A model generated the notes under the pieces. That model saw only the letters and a list, made by a program, of their open reading frames with translations. It was not told the DNA's origin and ran no database searches. Below, piece after piece: positions 1 to 9,920 of a DNA stretch of 64,000 nucleotides. Location: NCBI GenBank assembly GCA_016793465.1, contig JAEUJW010000038.1:124001-188000 (forward strand), in the 5' to 3' direction. Position 1 is the first letter of the stretch. Every line of letters starts with the position of its first letter. A program made the position numbers and the translations under genes. Source of the stretch: Myxococcales bacterium. Lineage in GTDB: Bacteria > Myxococcota > Polyangia > Nannocystales > Nannocystaceae.

Positions 1-171
1 CGCCAACCGATCACCACGGGGGCGTCGCTCTCTCGCGGTACGGTCATGAGGGGGCGGCCCGCGGGGGACCACTCCACTAGCCACAAGTGGCGTCGGACGG
101 TCAAGCGGGCGCTTTGCGCGGCGTTTGACCGTGCGATGGCTCACCGGCGCGGACGGGCCCGTTCGGTGCGA

Positions 172-216
172 TTAAAAAATGCGACGACCGCGGAGCGGAG
201 TGCGCCGCGGTCGTCG
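172..216 (-). terminator. Rho-independent terminator of the small lipoprotein gene
   Basis: Read on the minus strand, a perfect 12-bp stem (182-193 with 205-216, 11-nt loop) is followed by a run of six T (174-179). It lies 20 bases past the stop codon at 237. Positions 1-171 hold no gene that I can support; there is only a loose inverted repeat at 98-104/125-131. Confidence 0.85.
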
Positions 217-236
217 GGGGCGGTCGAACGTGGAGA

Positions 237-665
237 TCAGCGGGCGGCGAGCGTGGGCTCGTCGTCGCCGTGGGTGTCGCAGCCCTCGGGCTCGACGGAG
301 TTCACGCGGATGTCGTCGATGTCACCGCCGTGCGTCGGGCGCGGGCCGTTGGTGAACTCGGGCAGCGCGTCGGGGGCGGCCGGGTTGCGCTCGGCGTGGG
401 TGAAGCGCGGGCGGGTGCCGAGGTCGTCGCTCGCGGGCACGTCGTGGCTGTGGGTCGGCGGCGGCGCGGGGTTGCGGAGGGCGTCCGGGCCCTCGGCGGC
501 GACCTCGGACGCGTCCTCGGATTCGGCGAGCGCGTCGAGCTCCTCCGCGGACATGCGGTCGAGCTCCTCGGCGGAGATGCCGAGGGCGGCGTAGTCCTCG
601 CCGTCACAGGCGGGCACGACGGACAGCACGAGGGCGAACAAGGAGGTGAGCATGGAGCGCGACAT
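237..665 (-). CDS. Small putative lipoprotein, unknown function
   Basis: 142 residues. The N-terminus is a lipoprotein signal peptide (MSRSML then a hydrophobic run ending VVPAC, Cys20), so the mature protein should be lipid-anchored in the periplasm or outer membrane. The mature part is acidic and contains a short internal repeat (SAEELDRM then SAEELDAL), then a Pro/Arg/His-rich tail ending in a segment with one Cys. No family recognised. I chose this start because AAGG lies just upstream and it puts the signal sequence at the very N-terminus; an ATG at 701 in the same frame adds 12 residues. The gene stands alone, with a promoter-like AT patch upstream and a strong terminator downstream. 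Confidence 0.6.
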   Translation of the reverse strand: MSRSMLTSLFALVLSVVPACDGEDYAALGISAEELDRMSAEELDALAESEDASEVAAEGPDALRNPAPPPTHSHDVPASDDLGTRPRFTHAERNPAAPDALPEFTNGPRPTHGGDIDDIRVNSVEPEGCDTHGDDEPTLAAR

Positions 666-701
666 GCCGGCGCCTTGAGCAGGCGACGTGCCAGCGGTCA
701 T

Positions 702-732
702 GTTTTTGATATCGTTGGGTATTTATAGAGCG
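702..732 (-). promoter_or_regulatory. Putative promoter of the small lipoprotein gene
   Basis: An AT-rich patch in very GC-rich surroundings. On the minus strand a TATAAAT box sits at 721-727. A second -10-like word, GATATC at 708-713, lies exactly 6 nt before the alternative ATG at 701. No -35 element is clear. Confidence 0.45.
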
Positions 733-780
733 CAGGGTGTCCGGGATCGGCAACTGCCGTGGCCACCGCGGGGCTGGTGG

Positions 781-1485
781 CTAGTCTCGTCGCCGGCCGA
801 ACAGGGCGCCGAGGAGGAGGGGGACCAGGATGAAGCCCGTCGTCGCCAGCGCGCCGGCGGTCGGGTCGCCGAGGAGCGAACGCAGCTGGTCGAGCGCGCC
901 GGCGGAGGCGCTGTCGGCGAGGGCCCGGAGGATCAGCCAGTCGAGGCCGAGACCGAGCGCGGCGAGCAGCAGCACGGCGAGGGCGGTCGGCAGCAGGCGC
1001 GCGGGCCAGGTCACGACGCGGAGGATCGGCACCACCACCTCGGTGGTCGCCAGGTAGTTGGCGAAGAACATGCCGAACGAGAACATCGCGTACCAGGCGG
1101 CGCGGGTCGCGGGCGGCCACTCGAGCGGCGGGTCGGGGTCGACGGGGCCGAGCTCCCAGTCGAGGGTCTGGACGACCACCGTCGCCAGGAACGTGAAGCC
1201 GAGCGTGAGGGCCCACTTGAGCGGGCGCGACTGCATGCGCATCCACAGCGGGGAGCCGGGCGGGCCGCCGTGGTCGATGCGGCTCTCGAGGTAGCCGGTG
1301 ACGAGGATGAGCGGGAGGGCGGCGCCGAGGAGGGCGCCGTGCACGAGGTCGGGGATGCGGGCGGCGGCGAGGTCGAAGCGGCTGACGACGCCGACGGCGA
1401 ACACGAGGGCGACGAGCGTGAAGACCGGCGCGAGGCTGCGGGCCGAGAGGGCGTCGCGTCGTTTCGCCGGAGGGTCGCCGGGCAT
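781..1485 (-). CDS. Multi-pass membrane protein, unknown function
   Basis: 234 residues with about six hydrophobic segments (for example VFTLVALVFAVGVV near the N-terminus and GFILVPLLLGALFG at the C-terminus, followed by GRRRD). It is an integral inner-membrane protein by appearance; no enzymatic motif is seen and no family recognised. The frame is open much further upstream, but that part lies antisense to the RidA-like gene. The ATG at 1485 is preceded at 6 nt by TACAAT on the minus strand, so I take 1485 as the start. Transcribed alone, away from the neighbouring catabolic operon. Confidence 0.7.
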   Translation of the reverse strand: MPGDPPAKRRDALSARSLAPVFTLVALVFAVGVVSRFDLAAARIPDLVHGALLGAALPLILVTGYLESRIDHGGPPGSPLWMRMQSRPLKWALTLGFTFLATVVVQTLDWELGPVDPDPPLEWPPATRAAWYAMFSFGMFFANYLATTEVVVPILRVVTWPARLLPTALAVLLLAALGLGLDWLILRALADSASAGALDQLRSLLGDPTAGALATTGFILVPLLLGALFGRRRD

Positions 1486-1491
1486 CCGGTG

Positions 1492-1497
1492 ATTGTA
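1492..1497 (-). promoter_or_regulatory. -10 box, leaderless start of the membrane protein gene
   Basis: TACAAT on the minus strand, 6 nt from the ATG at 1485. It is one member of the recurring short-spaced -10/start-codon pattern of this window. Confidence 0.5.
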
Positions 1498-1560
1498 GCG
1501 GAGGGCGGGGCTGGCGGGAGTTGAGGCCGGGGGGCGCACCTGCGACACTGCGGACCGCGC

Positions 1561-1962
1561 ATGGCGAACGCACGCACGATCCTCCCGCCCGGCTGGCGCC
1601 GACCGAAGGGCTACAGCAACGGGATGGCGGCGCGCGGCGAGGTGCTGGCGATCGCCGGCATGATCGGCTGGGACGCCGAGGAGCGGCTCGTCAGCGCCGA
1701 GTTCCTGCCGCAATTTCGCCAGGCGCTGGACAACGTGCGCGCGGTCGTCGACGCCGCCGGCGGGTCGGCGGAGGACATCGTGTCGCTGACGATCTACGTG
1801 ACCGACAAGCGCATGTACGCGGGGGCGCTGGCCGAGGTCGGGGCGATCTACCGCGCGGTGCTCGGGCGGCACTTCCCGACGATGGCGCTGGTCCAGGTCG
1901 CCGACCTGCTCGAGCCCGGCGCGCTCGTCGAGATCCAGGGGCTGGCGGTGTTGCCGGCCTGA
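1561..1962 (+). CDS. RidA-family (YjgF/YER057c/UK114) protein
   Basis: 133 residues, the normal length for the family. RidA proteins are trimeric and hydrolyse reactive enamines/imines formed by PLP enzymes; many subfamilies have other or unknown roles. The C-terminal pattern VQVADLLEPGALVEIQGLAV matches the family, but the position that in archetypal RidA carries the catalytic Arg, just before this block, reads FPTMAL. Imine deaminase activity is therefore doubtful and this is probably one of the Rid1-7 type subfamilies. It is first in a row of three same-strand genes with acyl-CoA enzymes, 28 nt before the next gene, which suggests a catabolic role. A GACACT word lies 11 nt upstream of the ATG. 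Confidence 0.88.
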   Translation: MANARTILPPGWRRPKGYSNGMAARGEVLAIAGMIGWDAEERLVSAEFLPQFRQALDNVRAVVDAAGGSAEDIVSLTIYVTDKRMYAGALAEVGAIYRAVLGRHFPTMALVQVADLLEPGALVEIQGLAVLPA

Positions 1963-1990
1963 GATTTTTAAAACTACAGAGGATCGCACG

Positions 1991-2842
1991 ATGTCCGAAG
2001 CACCGCCCGACCTGCGCCCCTTGCCGTTGCCCGCGCCGACGTCGTTCCGCTACGAGGAGCGCGACCGCGTCGGCGTCATCACGCTCACGCGGCCCGACCG
2101 CTTCAACGCGCTGACGTTCGCGGTCTACCGCGAGCTGACCGACCTGTTCACGGTCGTCGACCGTCGGGCGCAGGAGCCCGGGGGGGCGCGCGCGCTGGTG
2201 CTGCAGGGCGAGGGGCGGGCGTTCTGCGGCGGCGGGGACGTCGACGACATCATCACGCGGCTGTTCGAGCGCGACACCGAGGGGCTGCTGCGCTTCACGC
2301 GGATGACGGGCGAGCTGATCCACGCGATGCGGCGCTGCAAGCTGCCGATCGTCGCCAGCGTCAAGCGCGTGGCGGCGGGGGCCGGGGCGGTGATGGCGCT
2401 GGCGAGCGACCTGCGGGTCATGGGACAGAGCTCGTTCTTCGCGTTCCTGTTCCCGCAGGTCGGGCTGTCGGGCGCGGACATGGGGGCGTCGTGGCTGCTG
2501 CCGCGGGTGGTCGGGCTCGGGCACGCCTCGGAGATCTTGCTGCTCGGCGACCGCGTGACCGCCGACAAGTGCCTGGCGATCGGGCTGGCCAACCGCGTGG
2601 TGGCCGACGAGCCCGACCGCGAGGCCGTCGACCGCGCGGCGTTCGAGCTGGCGGTGCGGCTGGCGGCCGGGCCGCACTTCGCGGCGCGCATGACCAAGAC
2701 CATGCTGCAGCAGGAGCTCGACATGCACTTCACCGACGCGATCGAGGCGGAGGCGCAGGCGCAGACGCTGTGCATGCAGCACCCCGACTTCAAGGAGGCG
2801 GACCAGGCCCGGCTGGACAGGCGGGCGCCGCGGTGGAAGTGA
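1991..2842 (+). CDS. Enoyl-CoA hydratase/isomerase (crotonase) family
   Basis: 283 residues, crotonase fold. It should add water across, or isomerise, a 2-enoyl-CoA in beta-oxidation or branched-chain amino-acid breakdown; the true substrate cannot be told. Visible motifs are the N-terminal VGVITLTRPDRFNAL, the first oxyanion-hole segment GRAFCGGGDV and the second segment VAAGAGAVMALASDLRV, where the usual GGG is replaced by GAG. A clear Shine-Dalgarno (AGAGGA at 1978-1983) sits 7 nt before the ATG. The stop overlaps the start of the acyl-CoA dehydrogenase gene by one base (TGATG), so the two are translationally coupled. Confidence 0.9.
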   Translation: MSEAPPDLRPLPLPAPTSFRYEERDRVGVITLTRPDRFNALTFAVYRELTDLFTVVDRRAQEPGGARALVLQGEGRAFCGGGDVDDIITRLFERDTEGLLRFTRMTGELIHAMRRCKLPIVASVKRVAAGAGAVMALASDLRVMGQSSFFAFLFPQVGLSGADMGASWLLPRVVGLGHASEILLLGDRVTADKCLAIGLANRVVADEPDREAVDRAAFELAVRLAAGPHFAARMTKTMLQQELDMHFTDAIEAEAQAQTLCMQHPDFKEADQARLDRRAPRWK

Positions 2843-4014
2843 TGTTCGCTTCGCCGCGAATTTTGGAGCGCGAGCTCGGCACGATCGCCGGGGACCTCGA
2901 AGAGTTGGCCGGGCTCGAGGAGCGGCTCGAGAGATTTACGAGTGAGGTGCGGGCGGCGCCGGTCGACGAGGGCGACGAGGCGGCGGCGACGCGGGAGTAC
3001 GTGCGCAGGCTGGCCGCCGCGGGGTTCTTGAAGTACATGGTGCCGACGGAGTTCGGCGGGGTCGCCGACGCGGTGCGGTCGGTGCCGCTGTGCGTGATCC
3101 GTCAGTGGCTCTCGCGCGAGAGCGGGGCGCTCGACAACGCGTTCGTGATGCAGGGGCTCGGGTCGAACCCCGTGACGATGGCCGGGTCGCCGGCGCTGCG
3201 GGCCAGGCTGCTGCCGCGGGTGGCCAGCGGCGCGGCGATCTGCGCGTTCGCCCTGACCGAGCCGGAGGCCGGGTCCGACATCAAGAACATGCGGACCGTG
3301 GCGACGGCGGTCGACGGCGGGGTGCGGCTGCGCGGGCGCAAGTGTTTTATTACGAACGCGGGCGTGGCCGACTCGTACGTGGTGTTCGCCCGCGAGGGCG
3401 GCGACGCGGAGCGGCCGCGGTTCGGGGCGTTCTGGCTGACCGGGGACACGCCGGGGGTGTCGTTCGAGCGGTCGCGGGTGATCGCTCCGCACCCGATCGG
3501 TTCGGTCATTTTGAATGATGCGTTCGTGCCGGACGAGCATCGTGTCGGGGCTGTCGGCGAGGGATTAAAAATTGCGCTGGGGAACCTCGAGGTGTTCCGC
3601 GTGACCGTCGGGGCGGCGGCGCTGGGGCTGGCCGACCGGGCGCTCGACGAGACGGTGCGGCACCTGCGTGGGCGCGTGCAATTCGGCAAGCCGCTGGCGG
3701 AGCAGCAGGGGCTGCAGTTCGCGCTGGCGGACGTGGCGACGGACCACGTGGCGGCGCAGCTGCTGGTGTACCGGGCGGCGTCGGCCCGCGACGAGCGGCG
3801 CGGGACGCCGGACCAGGCGGCCATGGCGAAGATGTTCGCGACCGAGTCGGCGCAGCGGACCATCGATCGCGCGGTGCAGAGCTTCGGAGGGCTCGGGGTC
3901 ACGGTCGGCGAGGCGCCGGAGCGGCTGTACCGGGAGATCCGCGCGCTGCGGATTTATGAGGGCACGACGGAGATCCAAAAGTTGGTGATCGCGCGGGCGC
4001 TGCTCGGCAGCTGA
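2842..4014 (+). CDS. Acyl-CoA dehydrogenase
   Basis: 390 residues, the usual length. A flavoprotein that oxidises an acyl-CoA to the 2-enoyl-CoA, feeding electrons to ETF; it acts one step before the adjacent hydratase. Seen in sequence: the FAD/substrate segment [15 protein letters not shown], the middle beta domain with [14 protein letters not shown], the C-terminal SFGGLGVT and RIYEGTTEI, whose Glu is the classical catalytic base. The start overlaps the stop of the preceding gene (TGATG). The frame extends further upstream but there antisense/out-of-frame to the hydratase, so I reject the longer version. The last gene of the operon; no clear hairpin follows in the 61 nt before the convergent neighbour. 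Confidence 0.92.
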   Translation: MFASPRILERELGTIAGDLEELAGLEERLERFTSEVRAAPVDEGDEAAATREYVRRLAAAGFLKYMVPTEFGGVADAVRSVPLCVIRQWLSRESGALDNAFVMQGLGSNPVTMAGSPALRARLLPRVASGAAICAFALTEPEAGSDIKNMRTVATAVDGGVRLRGRKCFITNAGVADSYVVFAREGGDAERPRFGAFWLTGDTPGVSFERSRVIAPHPIGSVILNDAFVPDEHRVGAVGEGLKIALGNLEVFRVTVGAAALGLADRALDETVRHLRGRVQFGKPLAEQQGLQFALADVATDHVAAQLLVYRAASARDERRGTPDQAAMAKMFATESAQRTIDRAVQSFGGLGVTVGEAPERLYREIRALRIYEGTTEIQKLVIARALLGS

Positions 4015-4075
4015 ACCGCGAGAGCGGCGGCGGTGCGGGAGGGACGCGGGAGTGCGGGGCGGTCGCTGAAGGATG

Positions 4076-5236
4076 TCAGCGCGGGGGCTTCGGCTTGCCG
4101 ACGTCGAACCACAGGCCGATCTCGAGGCCGAGGTGGAGCTCGGGGCCGCCGACGCTGATGTCGGGCGGGCCGTCGGGGAGCAGCAGTCGGGCCTTTCCGA
4201 GGCCGCCTCTGTGCGGCTGGCCGCTGGTCCACAGCTCGAGGCGGAGGCCGACGCGCAGGCGGGCCGACTTGCCGACGGGGGCGCTGTAACCGGGGCTGAG
4301 GCGCAGGCCGGCGCCGAGCAGGGGGCGCGGCGGGCCGTCCTTGGAGTCGATCTGACCGACGCGCTCGCCGTCGCGGCGCAGTCGCCAGGGCTCGACGCCG
4401 ACGAGCAGCGCGGCCGGCAATTCGAAGTTGCCGCGGCGCAGCGCGTAGCCGACGCCGACGGCGATGCGGGTGCGCGTGACGAGGTACTGGCCGAGCGGGC
4501 GCGCGAGGAGCTGCAGGTCGAGGGCGAGCAGCAGGCCGCGAGGCGAGCGAGCGTCGAGGCCGCCGCCGAAGCCGAGGCCGTGGAGTCCGGGGTCGGGCGC
4601 GGCGAGGCCGAGGGTGGCGCCGAGGCGGAGGCCGGGGCCGAGCTGCCAGCGCGGCGGAGGCGGCGGCTCGGGAGCGGGTGTCGGCGGCGTCGTGTCCTGC
4701 GCCGGAGGTCGCTCGACGATTTCGGGCTCGGGCGGGGGCTCGACGAGGGCCTGTGGGATCGCCACGTCCTTGCGGTCGGGGGCGACGGACTCGTCCTCGA
4801 TGCCGGCGATGAGGTTGGCGAGGGCGCCGGCGATCGGTCGCGTGGGCGCGTCGGGGTCGACCTCGACGGGGCGGAGCCAGGCGCGGCCGTCGGGGAGGAT
4901 GAGTGTGAGGTCGACGAGCGCGGGCTCGCGGCGGCGGACCTCGATGTAGGCGCGCAGCTCGCCCGCAGCAGCTGGCGGGGCCTCTTCGCCGGCGGCGACG
5001 AGGGTGAGGCGCGGAGAACGGAGTTGGAGCGCGCGGGCGAGGGCGGGCTGGTCGAGCTCGTCGGCGCGGAGGATGGCGACGCCGATGCGCGGGGCCTCGG
5101 CGGTCGGAACGACTTCGTCGGGCTGCGGAGCGGGCGGGGCGGTGGTGGACCCGCCGGGCCGCTGCAGGACGGGCTCGGTCGGCGCGGGCGGGGTCTGCGT
5201 GAGCACGACCAGCGCGATCGTCCAGGCGAAGGGCAC
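4076..5236 (-). CDS. Putative secreted protein with C-terminal outer-membrane barrel-like region
   Basis: 386 residues, GTG start. An N-terminal signal-like helix (PFAWTIALVVLT), a Pro-rich stretch, a globular region about residues 50-165, another Pro/Glu-rich linker ending in PPPPP, then a C-terminal region of alternating hydrophobic strands (LGPGLRLGATLGL ... LHLGLEIGLWFDVG) typical of a small outer-membrane beta-barrel. No family recognised. It resembles in layout the two barrel proteins at 9.9-11.9 kb. On the minus strand TACACC lies 7 nt before the start codon, supporting GTG at 5236. Confidence 0.65.
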   Translation of the reverse strand: MPFAWTIALVVLTQTPPAPTEPVLQRPGGSTTAPPAPQPDEVVPTAEAPRIGVAILRADELDQPALARALQLRSPRLTLVAAGEEAPPAAAGELRAYIEVRRREPALVDLTLILPDGRAWLRPVEVDPDAPTRPIAGALANLIAGIEDESVAPDRKDVAIPQALVEPPPEPEIVERPPAQDTTPPTPAPEPPPPPRWQLGPGLRLGATLGLAAPDPGLHGLGFGGGLDARSPRGLLLALDLQLLARPLGQYLVTRTRIAVGVGYALRRGNFELPAALLVGVEPWRLRRDGERVGQIDSKDGPPRPLLGAGLRLSPGYSAPVGKSARLRVGLRLELWTSGQPHRGGLGKARLLLPDGPPDISVGGPELHLGLEIGLWFDVGKPKPPR

Positions 5237-5450
5237 GTGCCCCGGTGTATAGCCCCGTCGCGGCGGAACTGCGAGGGTCGGGAACGGGCGTGCAGACCGC
5301 GTTCATGCGAGTCTCGCGGACGGACGACGCGGGCGCAGGCCTCGCGACCCGACGCTCGATGCGAGCACGGCTCGCAACGACGCCGTGGTCGACGTGAGGT
5401 CGCCACGGGGTCGTCGCGGGTTCATCGGCGCGGCGGCGCCGCGCGGTGGG

Positions 5451-6698
<1,248 letters not shown>

Positions 6699-6882
6699 GG
6701 CGCACACTCCCAAGGCATGGAGGCTCAGGGCCCGAGGGGCCGTGAGCGCAGTTTGCGAGCCCGCCCCCGAGGGGTCCCAAAGGGGCCGGCTTGCAGGTTC
6801 GGCGGTGAGTGACGCGGCGCGAGGCGGGATTACAGGCGTCCGTTAGTTTTTCTAGAGAAATGTTGCCGAGTGTTGCGAGGCG
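6699..6882. other. Intergenic region with small hairpins and an AT-rich patch
   Basis: Holds two short GC stems (6729-6733 with 6737-6741; 6765-6768 with 6771-6774) and, at 6846-6860, an AT patch with a near-palindrome TTTCTAGAGAAA. It lies downstream of the sigma-factor operon and upstream of the Cys-module gene on the minus strand, so it may combine a terminator and a promoter. No gene seen. Confidence 0.35.
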
Positions 6883-8052
6883 TCACGGCGCGCACTGGGG
6901 CGGGCCGATCCTCACCTCGTCGATGCTCCACCCGCCGCTCATGAGCATGACCGGCTGCGGCTGGATCAGGCAGAAGCGCACCTGCAGCTCGGGCATGGTC
7001 GGCGGGAGGTCGACCTGGTGTTCGAACCACTGCTTGCCGGCGAAGGCGAGGTCGACGGGGAGCGGGGACCAGCCCTGGCCGTCGAAGAACTCGACGGTGG
7101 CGGTGGCCTGGTCGGCGCTGAGCCAGCTGGCGAACGAGAGCACCAGCGGGTTCGGGTCGGGCGCGAAGATCGGCGGGCTGGTGAGGCAGATCGGGTCGAA
7201 GCCCTCGGGCGGGACGCACTGGCCGATCAGCGTGCCGGCGAGGAAGCCGTCGCCGCCGGCGTCGAACGCGGGGTCGTCGAGCTCGGGTGAGCTGCACATC
7301 GAGGGCATGGCCGCGCCGATCTCCCACATCGGGTCGAGCTGCCAGCCCTGCTGCATGATGAAGCTCTCAGAGAAGAACGGCGCCGGCTGGGCGCCGACGC
7401 AGGCGCCTTGCAGGCAGGTGTCCTTCTGCGTGCATATGTCGCCGTCCTCGCAGGGCGTGCCGTCGAACGCGAACTCGGCGGCGCAGTTGCCGGTCTGCGG
7501 GTTGCAGAAGCCGGCGCGACAGGGGCCGCTGAACTCCTCGCAGCTGCGCGGCGCGCCGAGGCACTGGCCCATGGCGCAGAACGAGACGTCGGTGCAGGGG
7601 TCGAAGTCCTCGCAGGGCTCGCCGTCGAACGCGGGGTAGAGGTTGCAGGTGCCGGCCTCGCACACGCCGCGCGCGCACTGGATGTCCTTGGTGTCGACGG
7701 CGCACTCGTCGTCGGAGTGGCACTGCAGCTCGTTGCACTTGCCGAGCTCGCACGCGCCGCTGATGCAGTCCTCGGGGCCGAGGCAGGCCTGGCCCGGGAG
7801 GCAGGGCTTGCACGGGCCGCCGCAGTCGACGTCCGTCTCGCCGCCGTTGTGCTGGCCGTCGTCGCAGTCGGCGGGCGGGGGCGGGTCGCCGGGGTCGGTC
7901 GGGTCGGGGCCGCCGGTCGGGTGCGGGTCGGTGTCGGGTTCGGGGTCGCCGGTGGTGGCGGGGTCGGGTGGGCCGTCGTCGACCTCGAAGAAGATCGGCT
8001 TGCAGGCGGCGAGGACCGCGAGCGCCGCGGCCATGCGGGCTGGCGCCGTCAC
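6883..8052 (-). CDS. Cys-rich lipoprotein of the ECF sigma operon
   Basis: About 389 residues from GTG at 8052 (or 383 from ATG at 8034). The lipobox is LAVLAAC. After a Pro/Asp/Thr linker comes a Cys-rich segment of the myxobacterial type (NGGETDVDCGGPCKPC, GPEDCISGACELGKC and further repeats), then a C-terminal beta-rich, MAM/lectin-like region of about 170 residues (ESFIMQQGWQLDP ... GGWSIDEVRIGPPQC). No enzyme motif. The GTG overlaps the stop of the anti-sigma-like gene as GTGA, so it is the third gene of the sigma operon and a plausible output or sensor of it. The C-terminal WSIDEVRI block is reminiscent of jelly-roll domains on secreted proteases. Confidence 0.75.
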   Translation of the reverse strand: MTAPARMAAALAVLAACKPIFFEVDDGPPDPATTGDPEPDTDPHPTGGPDPTDPGDPPPPADCDDGQHNGGETDVDCGGPCKPCLPGQACLGPEDCISGACELGKCNELQCHSDDECAVDTKDIQCARGVCEAGTCNLYPAFDGEPCEDFDPCTDVSFCAMGQCLGAPRSCEEFSGPCRAGFCNPQTGNCAAEFAFDGTPCEDGDICTQKDTCLQGACVGAQPAPFFSESFIMQQGWQLDPMWEIGAAMPSMCSSPELDDPAFDAGGDGFLAGTLIGQCVPPEGFDPICLTSPPIFAPDPNPLVLSFASWLSADQATATVEFFDGQGWSPLPVDLAFAGKQWFEHQVDLPPTMPELQVRFCLIQPQPVMLMSGGWSIDEVRIGPPQCAP

Positions 8053-9101
8053 GGGGCCTCGAGCGCGCGGTCGGCCTGGTTGCGGTGCACGCCGGCGGGG
8101 AAGTCGGCGAGGTAGGCCTGCCAGCAGCCGGCGCGCGCGTCGGCGCTGGCGCGGCGGCACAGGCCGGCGCGGGCGTCGTCGGCGTAGCGGCCGCGCGGGA
8201 AGGCGGCGAGGTACTCGCGCCACAGGGCCTCCTCGGCGTCGGGGCCGGAGCGCTGGCGCGAGAGCGTGAACAGGTCGCCGAAGGCGAGGTCGGCGGCGCG
8301 GCTGTTCGGCGCGAGCGCGAGGATCTCGCGGTAGCGGCGCTCGGCGCCGGCGTAGTCCCCGGACTGCCAGGCGGCCTCGGCCTCGGCGTCGAGCCGGCGC
8401 AGCTTGTCGGCCTGCGTCTCGCGCGGCGGAATTTTGATCGTGGGCTTGCTGGCCTTTTGGACAGGTTCGATCGGCGGGGTCGGCTCGGGCTCGGGTTCGG
8501 GGGTGAGCTCCGGCTCGGGGGTGAGCTCGGGCTCGGGGGTGGCGGGGGCGCGGGGGCTGCGGGTGGTGCGGGGCGCGGGCTCGGGGTTTTGTAGCTCGGC
8601 CTCGCGGGCGGTGTCGCCGGTGCGCTCCATGAGCGGGGCCTGGAGGCCGTCGTCGCGGGCCGAGGTCTGGCGGGTGGCGAGGATCGACTGGGCGGACACG
8701 GCGAGCAGGACGGCGGCGGCGGCGGCGAGGCCCCACAGCCAGCGGCGCGACCACCTGGCCGGAGGGACAGGTGCGGCGCCGGGCGGCCTGGCCGGGGCGC
8801 TGGCCTCGATCTCGGCGCGGGCGTCGGCGAGGAGCGCGGCGAACTCGCTGTGCTGGGCGATCGGGATGCGCGACGAGCTGTCGCCGAGCGGCACGATCGG
8901 CGCCAGCTCCTGGGCCTCGACGAGCGCGGCGTAGGGCACGCGCCGGGGGTCGCGGGCGTGCGCGGCCTCGACGACGGCGGCGAAGTCGGGGGCGATGTCC
9001 TTCAGCTCGGCGTCGATGTCGGCCAGCAAGGCGGCGCGGGCGCTGCGGTCGAGGCCGCCGAGATCGTCTGTCCCTTCGGACATGTCGAAGTCGTGGCTCA
9101 T
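8049..9101 (-). CDS. Membrane-bound putative anti-sigma factor with TPR-like periplasmic domain
   Basis: 350 residues. A cytoplasmic N-terminal part of about 115 residues, one transmembrane helix (WLWGLAAAAAVLLAVSAQ, about 119-136), a Pro/Glu-rich linker with repeated TPEPEL, then a TPR-like C-terminal domain (AWQSGDYAGAERRYREILAL and a degenerate YbgF-type repeat). It overlaps the sigma-factor gene by 4 bp (ATGA), the classic position of an anti-sigma factor. The usual zinc anti-sigma motif (HxxxCxxC) is absent, so the assignment rests on context and topology. The periplasmic TPR would be the signal-sensing or protein-binding part. Confidence 0.7.
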   Translation of the reverse strand: MSHDFDMSEGTDDLGGLDRSARAALLADIDAELKDIAPDFAAVVEAAHARDPRRVPYAALVEAQELAPIVPLGDSSSRIPIAQHSEFAALLADARAEIEASAPARPPGAAPVPPARWSRRWLWGLAAAAAVLLAVSAQSILATRQTSARDDGLQAPLMERTGDTAREAELQNPEPAPRTTRSPRAPATPEPELTPEPELTPEPEPEPTPPIEPVQKASKPTIKIPPRETQADKLRRLDAEAEAAWQSGDYAGAERRYREILALAPNSRAADLAFGDLFTLSRQRSGPDAEEALWREYLAAFPRGRYADDARAGLCRRASADARAGCWQAYLADFPAGVHRNQADRALEAP

Positions 9102-9766
9102 GGCTTGGCCTCCGGGTCGCCGGCGAGCACGCCCCAGGCGACGAGCTGCTTGCGGATGCGCTGGCGGGCCCGGGTCGCGCGGACGGCGAGGTTGCCGGGC
9201 GAGATCTCGAGGCGGGCGGCGGCCTCGTCGGGCGAGAGGCCCTCGAGGTCGCGCAGCACGAAGGCCACGCGCAGGTGGTCGGGCAGGGTCTCGAGGGCGG
9301 CGTAGAGGGCCTTCACGCGCTGCTGGCGGTGCATCGGGCCCTCGAGCTCGTCGCGGCCGCGGCCCTCGACGTCGTGCACGACCTCGAGGCGGGCGTGGGC
9401 GCGGGCGGTGCTCTTCTGGCCGCGCCAGTGGTTGCGCACCACGTTGATGGCGACGCCGTGCAGCCAGGTGCTGAAGGCGGACCGGCCGTCGAAGCTCGAG
9501 ATGCGCAGGAGGGCCTGAACGAACGTCTCCTGCACGAGCTCCTCGCTGGTGCTGGGGTCGCCGGTGAGGGCGCGGACGTGGCGATAGATGCGCTCGAAGT
9601 TGTCCTGGTAGAGCTTCGACCAGGCCGACATCTCGCCGGCCTGGGCGCGCTGGACCAGCTGCTCGACCATGCGTTCGCGGCCTGCGGGGGCCGACTCGGC
9701 GGGCCGAGACGTCGCCGGGCGGTCGTCACCGGCGGGCACGGGTCGAAGATGGCTCGGGGGCACCAT
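9098..9766 (-). CDS. ECF-family RNA polymerase sigma factor
   Basis: 222 residues. Region 2 is visible as SKLYQDNFERIYRHVRAL and ELVQETFVQALLRI with AFSTWLHGVAINVVRNH, region 4 as LPDHLRVAFVLRDLEGLS and DEAAARLEISPGNLAVRATR. Such factors direct polymerase to a small regulon and are held by a membrane anti-sigma factor, here the next gene (4-bp overlap). The N-terminus up to residue 32 is low-complexity and Pro-rich; a second ATG at residue 33 (position 9670) would give a more typical 190-residue protein. I see no convincing autoregulated promoter in the 154 nt upstream. Confidence 0.9.
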   Translation of the reverse strand: MVPPSHLRPVPAGDDRPATSRPAESAPAGRERMVEQLVQRAQAGEMSAWSKLYQDNFERIYRHVRALTGDPSTSEELVQETFVQALLRISSFDGRSAFSTWLHGVAINVVRNHWRGQKSTARAHARLEVVHDVEGRGRDELEGPMHRQQRVKALYAALETLPDHLRVAFVLRDLEGLSPDEAAARLEISPGNLAVRATRARQRIRKQLVAWGVLAGDPEAKP

Positions 9767-9821
9767 GGGGCAGCGTCCCCAGTGAGTAGCGCGAGCGGCG
9801 AGAAATTACAGCGGGGCCGAG

Positions 9822-9896
9822 AAAAGCCCGCCGGGGGCGTTCGAGCCGGGGTCCGCGGGGCCGTGCGCGATCGTGCGGGCGCCGCGACGGCCCCGC
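9822..9896 (-). terminator. Terminator of the barrel-protein operon
   Basis: On the minus strand a perfect 10-bp stem (9887-9896 with 9855-9864, loop about 22 nt) is followed by a second short stem (9826-9838) and TTTT (9822-9825). It lies 25 nt past the stop codon at 9921. Confidence 0.65.
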
Positions 9897-9920
9897 GAGG
9901 ACGGGGGACGCCCGGACCGG

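Noticed and set aside
6846..6860. A TTTCTAGAGAAA near-palindrome as an operator
   Set aside because: One imperfect copy only, no regulator beside it; kept only as an AT-rich promoter-like patch.
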